Source of the DNA: Haemaphysalis longicornis
Taxonomy: Eukaryota; Arthropoda; Arachnida; Ixodida; Ixodidae
NCBI GenBank assembly: GCA_013339765.2
Contig: CM023449.1
Span: forward strand, 32,959,622 to 33,023,621
Length of the DNA stretch: 64,000 bases
Reading direction: 5' to 3'
The notes under the pieces were generated by a model. That model was given only the letters and a program-made list of their open reading frames with translations, did no database searches and had not been told where the DNA came from. Within the stretch, counting starts at the first letter, position 1; each line of letters begins with the position of its first letter. The translations under genes were made by a program, and so were the position numbers. Of the stretch, positions 8,701 through 64,000 are shown piece after piece.

Positions 8701-11387
8701 ACGCATTACCACTCGGAGAGAGTCAACCTTAAATTTTCGCTAAACATCAAATGATAACGTGCTTCTCCGAGTCGCTTCTGTTTATTTTAATATTTGTTAA
8801 CGTTTTACGTGTAGGTAATCCTTTGCAAGATGCGACTAAGACTATGCGTTAAAACTTTTTGTTCCGTATATTAATTAGACCGAAACTTGTGTTACCTATT
8901 GCATACATAAACAAGAATCGATGAAGATGTAGTGCCAGAAGCTCGACGAACGACGTACGTTTTCAAGCGCTTGCTGTTTCTTTTGAGCAGGCACGTTTTT
9001 TGGCGGGTAGAAAGAAGAAAAATGTTGGGATGTGTGAGGTTTCTTGTCATTGCGTATTAGCAGCTGCATAGCTTCATTTTTAGCAACGGAGGTAGCGTGT
9101 TCATTACCTCACAGAGCAAAATGAATGCACTCACCCGTGGCGACCGGGCATTGCCTCTGCCTTCAGTTTTGCGACGTCACAGCGGCAGCCTTCAGACCTG
9201 AAAAGTCTAGAGACTGCAAGCCAGAGGAATGCTGACGTTTGCGTGATTGCTTGCTGCAATTGTGAAGTGTTACTTTAGAAGAGCTATGTATGCGCAACTT
9301 ACTAAAAATTCGCATCTTTGCGTACAGACATGGTGCAATATAATACGCCCAGAGAGTCTGAGGTCTCGTATCCAGTAGACCCCCACAGCCCCGAAAACTA
9401 CAGGTAAGATACACGCTCTCGTATGTCATGAGAGAATAAAAAATTATGCGCAATATCAGGGGTTTTAGTACTAAAAATATTTGTGAGAAATCATACAAGC
9501 AAGTAGACATTATCGTACATGCCAAAACAGACAGAGAGTTTCACGTGCAAGCTGTTTGTTAGAAACAATTTTTTGAAAAATGGGAAAACTTGTGGAACCA
9601 TTTTACTGAAATTGCAGAATTAAAAGTTTGCCACCTTTATGGCAAATTTAACGCTTGATACATTGGTGGTCCACTCGTTAAGGTTGTGCTGTGACTCTGA
9701 AATGACATCAGTTGGTGTTTACGTCCCATCCGCCTTACAGGTAAAGCAAGGGTGTAAGAAGAGGTGAGGGCTTTAAAGGGACCCTGCAACACTCTTCGTG
9801 CAGTGCATGCAAACCTGCGCGACGTTAAGATTAGACTTCCAGGAACACCCGAACCAAATGTTACACGTGCACGTGAAGCGGTAAGCGCGCAAATCACCGT
9901 GAAAGACGCGGAAAAACCAACCGCGCTCTCTTCAATTCTCATTATGCACCCCTGGCATGGCCTCTTCGACGTCAATCGGGCCATGGCTGTCCTGGCTGTC
10001 CTATTAGCTGTCACTGGTCAACTTCGCGGCTAAATTCTGGCATTTCCTGTGACGATCAGCCGTCGTCGGCGCTGTGTATGAACCTCTTCTATGTCTGAAC
10101 CTGTCCGCATGCTTTTGGTGTTTCTTTTGTTTTGAGTGCGCACAGAGTTTGAGTGACGAACTAAATATTCCACTTTCAACGAGCCCACTCGACAACAAAC
10201 GTTTATTGCTGCAAAAACGGCCTACCAGCCCGAGCGCTTGCTTGCGAGCAGGCCACCATGCCTACTTTTTTGTGGCACGACCGGAAATAGACCCGTCCAC
10301 GTTGCGGGGAAAAGGACGAAACTCCCCGGCCTGTGACATATGGAAGGCCTCCGAACACAACGCCATGCGCCGCCCCCCTCTCCGGGAGAGAGAGCGCAGC
10401 TTTCATCGCGTTGTCCGCGGTTGAGTTGAGTGCGAACATTTATGCGGGATTTTTCATCGCGCGTAGTTTAGGTGATAGTGAACGGATTTTCATAATTCTT
10501 GTGGGAGGAGATTGCTGGGACTTTACCCCAAAATACATTCCGAGTAGTCGATGGTAAGTGTTGCAGGGTCCCTTTAAGGATGTAAATAGTGGACACAATT
10601 TGTGCTAGAACAAAATTCTCGCTCACCCTACATTTTTTGCAACAAAAATCTATTGCCAACAATTCCGTAATTCTTTTATCAATGACATAAATTTATCGCA
10701 AACAGTATAAAAATTGAAGAGGTATCAGCGAAGATACAACCTTTGAAGGTTTTCAACCACTGTGTAAGGCCGGGTTCAGTCTTGCTGCAACGGTCGTAAT
10801 AACCTTAAAGAATGACATCAATTCACGTCTTAGCCAACCGAACTGCATGACACGACGCCATTTTTTTACATCCATAGATCACGATATAGATTTTGCGTCG
10901 GTAGTTTCTCTGCAAGGGTACCGAAGTGTTCAATGAGTGAATGGATGGAAATGGCACCCTCTATGATCATAACTTTGCTAGGTACAAAGGTTCGGCACTC
11001 CTGTTTTAATCTATGCTTCCGGGAGAGCTATTTTTCGTCGGCACAAAAATGCAACGGCTGAGGTGCTGAACCAAATTATTCTAATAAGTTCGTTGTGTTT
11101 TAGAGATGTGCTCATTATTGAATATATTTGAATTTACAGTGATAGTATTTCAAGAAATCTTGGAACAGCTGCAACATCTTAGGTTGAATATGTGGCATTG
11201 CATTTTATAAAAAAAAAAACGAAACTTTCCATACCCTCCCTCACTTCGTTTTTTGTTTGTCAATAATCAATTTTTTTTCCAGGGTCAATATTCCATTGAT
11301 GAACATTGCAGAGTTCTCAACCGCATTTAATTGCCCACCCAATTCACGAATGAATCCGAAACGAAGTGAACGTGTGCTTTATGGTGA
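2716..11387 (+). CDS. M13 (neprilysin/ECE-like) metallopeptidase, 3' part, seven exons, frameshifted
   Basis: Exons at 2716-2767, 3685-3752, 4599-4729, 5799-5864, 7752-7856, 9328-9403 and 11283-11387 join in order with GT-AG introns and compatible phases, giving about 200 residues. They cover the catalytic C-terminal domain: PAGILQ, the zinc site HELTH (3722-3736), the third zinc ligand in ENIAD (5823-5837), the DPHSP histidine and nearby arginine that bind substrate, and the final C-x-x-W. Members are type II membrane or secreted zinc endopeptidases that cut small peptides; ticks have many copies. The N-terminal half lies left of the window. Exon 6 is one base short (76 instead of 77), giving an in-frame TAG. 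In exon 7 the C-A-L-W-stop is out of frame with MNP. All active-site residues are otherwise kept. It is either a recent pseudogene or contains two base-calling errors. Transposons sit in most of its introns. Confidence 0.85.
2768..3684 (+). other. Peptidase intron a-b, nothing else seen
   Basis: AT-rich intron of 917 bp. No repeat or coding signal was recognised. Confidence 0.6.
3685..3752 (+). CDS. M13 peptidase exon b, zinc-binding HExxH
   Basis: Acceptor TGTGCAG, donor G|GTAGAA, 68 nt. With the preceding exon it reads SVNMGAIGSAAGHELTHGFD then DQG. HELTH supplies two histidine zinc ligands and the catalytic glutamate; GHExTHGFDD is diagnostic for M13. Confidence 0.93.
3859..4328. mobile_element. 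CGATCG-rich MITE, copy 1
   Basis: About 470 bp with inverted ends CCCCTGTCACAAGGGCAC and GTGCCCGTGTGACAGG. The arms are full of ATCGCGATTGA and TCCGGATC palindromes. It is the same family as 36641-37132, in the opposite orientation. It is non-coding and lies in a peptidase intron. Confidence 0.75.
4429..4490. repeat. Near-perfect hairpin, 28-nt arms
   Basis: Arms at 4429-4456 and 4463-4490 are reverse complements with one mismatch, around a six-base spacer (GTACGG). The core of each arm is TTTCGGAAC / GTTCCGAAA. It is intronic. Confidence 0.8.
4599..4729 (+). CDS. M13 peptidase exon c
   Basis: 131 nt. The acceptor is GTGAAG at 4598; the donor is AAG|GTAAGG. It reads SQYDADGRLREWWS, then REKFKQKSECFVQQY. 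The G-x-L-x-x-WW and F-x-x-x-x-x-C-F-V-x-Q-Y pattern is the helix after HExxH in neprilysin-like enzymes. It ends in phase 0. Confidence 0.88.
4730..5798 (+). other. Peptidase intron c-d, nothing else seen
   Basis: AT-rich intron of 1069 bp without recognisable repeats. The preferred acceptor for exon d is ATCCAG at 5798; an upstream CTGAG at 5768 would add ten residues that M13 proteins do not have. Confidence 0.6.
5799..5864 (+). CDS. M13 peptidase exon d, ENIAD zinc ligand
   Basis: 66 nt, phase 0 at both ends, acceptor TTTCAATCCAG, donor AGG|GTAAGA. It reads LNGKNTLGENIADNGG and TLAAFR. The glutamate of ENIAD (5823-5837) is the third zinc ligand and the aspartate orients the HExxH histidine. 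Confidence 0.92.
6003..6240 (-). mobile_element. RTE-like LINE 3' fragment
   Basis: The - strand reads RWSLRVTEWIPREGERSRG, then WADEIKK-like residues, AQDRDNWR and GEAFALQWA. This is the usual C-terminal tail of RTE-type reverse-transcriptase proteins (DRxxWR, GEAF). The segment is truncated at both ends. A 17-bp internal duplication (GACCAACGGTTATCTTG) occurs near its 5' end. It lies in a peptidase intron. Clade assignment is from memory of the tail motif. Confidence 0.6.
6241..7751 (+). other. Rest of peptidase intron d-e
   Basis: AT-rich. Around 7050-7065 and 7475-7490 the motif GGGGCGAAGC occurs in inverted orientation, which could mark a degraded 440-bp MITE. Nothing else was recognised. 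Confidence 0.4.
7752..7856 (+). CDS. M13 peptidase exon e
   Basis: 105 nt, phase 0-0, acceptor GGCAG, donor ATG|GTAAGT. It reads AYKKILKEEFK, then LKGLEELSGEKLFFIAYAM. LPGL-x-x-x-x-x-Q-LFF-type wording is conserved in the family at this place. Confidence 0.87.
7870..8174. mobile_element. Chimeric TTAA element
   Basis: TTAA at 7866-7869 and 8175-8178. The left end (AAGGCAATGAAGACAAAATG, then CAAGTTTGGTTCATTTC) belongs to the THAP-carrying family C. The right end (TTTTGTGTCAGTACTCCT) belongs to family A. A short AC microsatellite (8049-8068) lies inside. The terminal repeats therefore do not match each other. Confidence 0.55.
8179..9327 (+). other. Rest of peptidase intron e-f
   Basis: GC-rich to about 8400, then ordinary AT-rich sequence. 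No repeat or gene was recognised. Confidence 0.5.
9328..9403 (+). CDS. M13 peptidase exon f, one base short
   Basis: Acceptor GTACAG, donor AG|GTAAGA. The first 48 nt read TWCNIIRPESLRSRIQ and then hit TAG (9374-9376). One base back the frame continues VDPHSPENY. M13 enzymes have both halves in one frame: W-C-x-x-x-R-P-E-x-L followed by DPHSP. The exon is 76 nt where neighbouring phases need 77. The simplest origin is loss of one G from CAGGTAGAC. Confidence 0.85.
9777..10573. mobile_element. TTAA-flanked element, family B, copy 1 (797 bp)
   Basis: Exact TTAA at 9773-9776 and 10574-10577. Inverted ends are AGGGACCCTGCAACACT and AGTGTTGCAGGGTCCCT (the right end reads GTGTTGCAGGGTCCCT). The interior has no transposase. 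It is the reference copy for 14874-19325 and 35334-36116. It lies in a peptidase intron. Confidence 0.88.
10578..11282 (+). other. End of peptidase intron f-g
   Basis: AT-rich and featureless, closing with a long polypyrimidine tract and CCAG at 11282. Confidence 0.6.
11283..11387 (+). CDS. M13 peptidase last exon, C-terminus frameshifted
   Basis: The first base completes the arginine begun in exon f. It then reads VNIPLMNIAEFSTAFNC and PPNSRMNP, as in M13 C-termini (N-x-x-EF-x-x-AF-C, MNP). The family ends MNP-xxx-C-x-V/L-W-stop. Here TGT GCT TTA TGG TGA (C-A-L-W-stop) is at 11373-11387, out of frame with MNP. Without correction the frame runs on to 11490 through a CA microsatellite, giving an artificial tail. 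Confidence 0.8.
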
Positions 11388-11485
11388 TTATGCACACACA
11401 CACACAAAAAAAAAAAAAGGATTTCGAATGGTGTCTAGTAAAAATCGTTCACTGCAACTCATGCTGGGGAAATTGGAACGTGGGA

Positions 11486-11491
11486 AATAAA
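11486..11491 (+). terminator. Candidate polyadenylation signal AATAAA
   Basis: About 100 bp after the C-A-L-W-stop of the peptidase gene, on the same strand and at a usual distance for a short 3' UTR. Confidence 0.5.
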
Positions 11492-11831
11492 TTCCTATAT
11501 TCACAACAACACCTGTGACTCACGTGCATTTTATTGCTTTCAGGAAAAAGGGCACCTGACAACATCTGCGAGAGGCTGAAAGCTTCCCTTTCAGACATGT
11601 GTTCAGCTAAAGTTCCCACACGCACTTATTTCCCATTTTGACGTACCTGCTTGGTGTTTGTTTCAGAAAACTGCTTAGACAAGATCCACCAATTCCATTT
11701 CACCATTCAACATTTGTACATTTGTGATTTCCCCAAATTGTAGTGTTGAAAAGCATACAGGACAGGTGTGTGCCGACATTTTTGGCATTTTCTGCTTCAA
11801 TAAGCAACTGCTGTTGCTGTGAGCAGTACTA
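11492..11831. other. Intergenic, nothing recognised
   Basis: AT-rich sequence between the peptidase 3' end and a Tigger-like element. No coding or repeat signal was found. Confidence 0.5.
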
Positions 11832-11833
11832 TA

Positions 11834-12590
11834 CCGTATGTACACAACTGTAGGTCGACCCATTTTTTAAAATTTGAAAATATGAAGTTCGGGGGTTGAC
11901 CTACAATCGAAGCTGAAACTTGTACCACCGGCAGTGCCAAGTAAAACGTGAAATGGGGGACTTAACGGCATAGTTGCAACTGTGTGTCCTCTTTCTCACT
12001 ACCTATTGGGTCCAGTAGCTGTATTCCGCACACTTGTTCACACTGCTCTTTCTGCTCTTACCAAGCTCATGGTAATCCTTCTGTTGGCCATTTCGGGGTG
12101 CTCTCACAAGTGGCTTCATGTCGCTGGTGATCGTGGTGAACCCCAGTGGTCTGATGGGGCAACTTCAGCTGTTTGATGTGGGCATCAATAAATCTTTTCT
12201 AAGACCTTTTGCACCACGAATACAATGAGTTGCCGTCGGCAGACAATCGAGAACTCACACTGGCTGGGCTCACCTCACAGTGAAGAGGGCCTCCCTGGCT
12301 ACTGCGTGCAGGGAGGTGCTTTCCGCAGGGTCGGCAATTCCACATGACATTGTGATGCAGTCTTTTGCAAAGTACGGGCTCACACTGGACGACGACAGAA
12401 CTAGCGATGAAAATGGCAGTAGCGAGGACAAGCTTGAGGTCAGGTGACTAACATATTTTGGTTGTAGATTGCACTCGTGTCGTCTTTTTTTTAAATTTTT
12501 TTGACGTTCATTGTGTGTGCGGAGGGGGTGTGCGGGGGGGGGGGGGCAGTCGACCTACATTTGGGTCGACATATAATCATGTGAATACTG
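11834..12590 (+). mobile_element. Tigger-like element with GGTCGACC ends
   Basis: TA at 11832-11833 and 12591-12592. Ends CCGTATGTACACAACTG, then TAGGTCGACCC, mirrored by GGGTCGACATATAATC, then GTGAATACTG. A poly-G run lies at about 12533-12546. A pogo-type transposase C-terminus remains at 12278-12447. Confidence 0.7.
12278..12447 (+). pseudogene. Pogo/Tigger transposase C-terminal remnant
   Basis: It reads IPHDIVMQSFAKYGLTLD, followed by an acidic tail and stop. Tigger transposases end with a segment of the form IP-x-x-x-V-x-x-SF-x-x-x-GI/L plus acidic residues. The catalytic core is missing. Confidence 0.6.
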
Positions 12591-12592
12591 TA

Positions 12593-13340
12593 GTTGCATT
12601 TACGGCACTTGTCAAAACTACCAATGGAGGCCAACTTGTTTCTACACTTTAGTGACCCTACAACTTCACAGCACCAACAATCCTGCTGCTGTGCACCTCT
12701 TACCTTTCTCCTGTTCACAGAAGCAAACATAAAAGCTAATTCCCGCTCAGACGTCCTTTGAAGCATTAATACGAGCTACAATCCTCGCGATTGACGCCGC
12801 CAGCAGTCCTCTCTACGAACTGGAATTGTTCGAAAGCAGATCTCCTCCATGAGAGAGCGTACCAACGAGACGCCATTGAGAGCCCATCTTTGTGCAAAAC
12901 AGGCATGGGGGTTGAGATGAATCTTGCAATAGGTGAGACTAAAACGAGAAGTACAGGCACCAAACTCTGTGCCAAAAATATATTTCCAATACCAACTACA
13001 ATAAAACGAACAGCTGCCAAGCTGAATGACCGCCTGTCACGTAACTACAAACTATAAAATGACGCCCGTACAATATATAAGGCACTAAAATGAGAAATGG
13101 AGCATTCAACTTTGTGCCCCAAACATAATTTTTGCAATAACATTTAAATAGAATGAATCGCAAGTGTAAACAAAAAGACATCTGCATAACCTAGTCCCAT
13201 TAAAACAGACCTTGCATTGCAAACTAAAATAACATCCGTGCAATATACAAGGAACTTGAACAAAAACAACACGCACCTAATTTAGTGCTGTGAATATAAG
13301 ATTTGCTATTGTAACTAAAATAAAATGAACACAGCAATAA
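12593..13340. other. Intergenic with degenerate repeats
   Basis: AT-rich. The phrase CCGTGCAATATACAAGG near 13230 resembles CCCGTACAATATATAAGG near 13065, suggesting old tandem units of about 165 bp. No gene was seen. Confidence 0.4.
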
Positions 13341-13584
13341 AACTGAACCCAGGCGGGCACCTAATTCGGTGCCAGCAACAGGATATTTGTAAATATTGAA
13401 CTTTGGCACACGTTCAGATCATTGTCTTAGTCTGCATTAAAACAAAAAACAGTCAGCAGTTAAACTGAACGCAGGCAGGCACTTAACGTGGTACCTGTAA
13501 CAGGATATTTGTAAAAACCAAACTTTTGAGCACGTTCAGGTTATTGCCTACGTCTGCATTAAAACAAAACAGTCAATCCAGACA
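13341..13584. repeat. Tandem duplication, about 122-bp unit
   Basis: Two units begin AACTGAACCCAGGCGGGCAC (13341) and AACTGAACGCAGGCAGGCAC (13463). Both contain CAACAGGATATTTGTAAA-like and GTCTGCATTAAAACAAAA segments. It lies beyond the stop of the - strand gene and could be in its 3' UTR. Confidence 0.7.
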
Positions 13585-14209
13585 GAATATTTTGTAAATT
13601 AGCTACAGGAGCGACACAAGTGCACATCAACATCAATGCACAAATGTGACAAAGAGCGAGATTGATGGGGTAATTTTTGTGGAGTACTGCTTTCCGGACG
13701 CACGTTTAAACTTCAAAGTAGGAAGCAGATGACCAGATAATGTTTGTGCATTTCATAAAAATTCCAAGCTTTGAGGCGTGTGTGGCCAATGTTTGTGACG
13801 GCAGACATTGCACATCCATGAATCACACCACCAGCCAAGCTCAAATTTTTTTTTTAAGAGGACAAGACTCAATTGTTACTTGCCCCCAATGTTGTAATAT
13901 AAACATATTTGAACAAAAAAAAAAGGCAGCACTACAGAAAAATCCCTAATTGAGTTCTTTTATATTCGTCCCATGCCGGTTATGTATGTCAATGCCAGTA
14001 TAATAAGAGCAGCAAGCATCTGTGTAGTTCCTGTAGAATATTTACAAAAAACTCACTCTAAAACAACCAAAAGCGCCATGCATGACTAACGCAATGCGCA
14101 GTCGCACTCAAGTGAACAACAACAACAAAACAAAAATGACTAGACTTAGCCACCAAACCCCACTGAACCACACTCAGAAGCTAGGGCTTCGCCCGCTATC
14201 GGGTCTTAG
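13585..14209. other. Probable 3' UTR or flank of the - strand gene
   Basis: AT-rich and non-coding, directly downstream of the - strand stop at 14210. I found no clean AATAAA on the - strand here, so the transcript end is not placed. Confidence 0.4.
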
Positions 14210-63312
<49,103 letters not shown>

Positions 63313-63316
63313 CTGG

Positions 63317-64000
63317 TCACCGCTCGAGTGTGAAACGTGTTATAAACATTGCTTCCACACATTGCACTTTTCTTATTGTTGAGTGCAGCCGTCTGCCGTT
63401 TCGGGAACGTCGAAGGGTGCTTTTTGAAGGTGGCGTGATGGTGATTATTTAAAGGATAAAAGTTTAGTACGCGAAACGGGTAAGAAGCGTCAAGACCTGT
63501 GCATACGCGTGCAAATTCCACACCCTTGTAAAATTGCGCTGTGTCCTTATAGAAAGAAGAAACAAACAAAAACATTTACACTGCACACGACCCGTGCGCT
63601 ATCGCCCATACATTACCGGACACGTACTTTACACCCGCAAGCGCCTGTGTGATCGTGTCCTTCCCGTATCTTTTCTAAAATAAATACCATTTTTGGACAG
63701 TCGTTGTTTATACTGAGGAGGAGGAATAAACATTTATTCAACTGCATCGAGTTGCTAATTTTACGTATTATTTGAAATGCGTTTCTATGGATGCGCAAGA
63801 GTATTTAGGGGGGATTTTTAGGTAAAATTAAGCAGTTGTGAGTTTGCGTCTGTCATGTGGCATTTCGTGTGTCATTGTCATATATATCATTTTCAAATCC
63901 CACATGAATCACCTTGTCCAGAAACGTGTCTCACTCAGCATAACCAAATGCCTAATATAGTCACGTCTTAACCTTTTAAGGTGGACCTAAGTTTAAAGAA
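63317..64000. other. Right edge, nothing recognised
   Basis: AT-rich; may contain intron or 5' region of the coiled-coil gene. No further exon could be supported. Confidence 0.4.

Noticed and set aside
11388..11490. Long C-terminal tail of the M13 protein
   Set aside because: It reads through a CA repeat and poly-A after the family's normal end; most likely non-coding sequence reached by a frame break.

Overview
This window looks like nuclear DNA of an arachnid, most probably a hard tick. That is an inference. It rests on small exons in large introns, a tRNA-derived SINE like those known from ticks, dense TTAA-flanked and TA-flanked DNA transposons, and an I-type LINE. No bacterial operon, rRNA, functional tRNA gene or CRISPR array is visible.

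Two host genes can be reconstructed, and they converge. On the + strand, seven exons (2716-11387) encode the C-terminal catalytic part of an M13 (neprilysin/ECE-like) zinc metallopeptidase. The HExxH exon (3685-3752), the ENIAD exon (5799-5864) and the DPHSP exon (9328-9403) are all present. The DPHSP exon is one base short, and the typical C-terminal C-x-x-W-stop appears only in a second shifted frame at 11373-11387. The copy is therefore a young pseudogene, or it carries two sequence errors. Its 5' exons lie left of the window.

On the - strand, a gene with at least 16 exons runs from about 63312 down to a stop at 14210. It encodes an unidentified coiled-coil protein. After the first two exons nearly every exon is phase 0 and a multiple of three. 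Two 24-codon exons with V-D-C-x-M-Q-T-E motifs are duplicates. The last exon is basic, Ala/Pro-rich, and its splice acceptor sits at the edge of a large CT/TATC microsatellite. A possible frame-breaking ('poison' or decayed) exon lies at 57765-57819, and one intron appears to use a GC-AG boundary.

Most of the rest is layered transposons, all in introns or between genes. (1) Elements with TTAA target duplications and ends of the form AGGGRCCCTG, AGGGGCACTGAC, AGGAGCCATGA or CCCTTTGAGGGTC; one carries an intact THAP-domain ORF. (2) Pogo/Tigger elements and derivatives with TA duplications; their ends are CAGTYRAACC or CCGTATTTACTCG, and several retain transposase remnants. (3) hAT elements with 8-bp duplications (36593-39666 and 49124-49657). 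(4) An I-type LINE (42266-about 47219, - strand) with ORF1 zinc knuckles, endonuclease, RT and RNase H, all frame-shifted, plus fragments of RTE-like and other LINEs. (5) tRNA-derived SINEs. The clearest layered history is at 14770-19470: a SINE split by a TTAA element, itself split by a Tigger element and by a segment holding a Pif1-like helicase remnant.

Limits: exon joins are inferred by eye from splice consensus and reading frame. Family names come from remembered motifs, not database searches.
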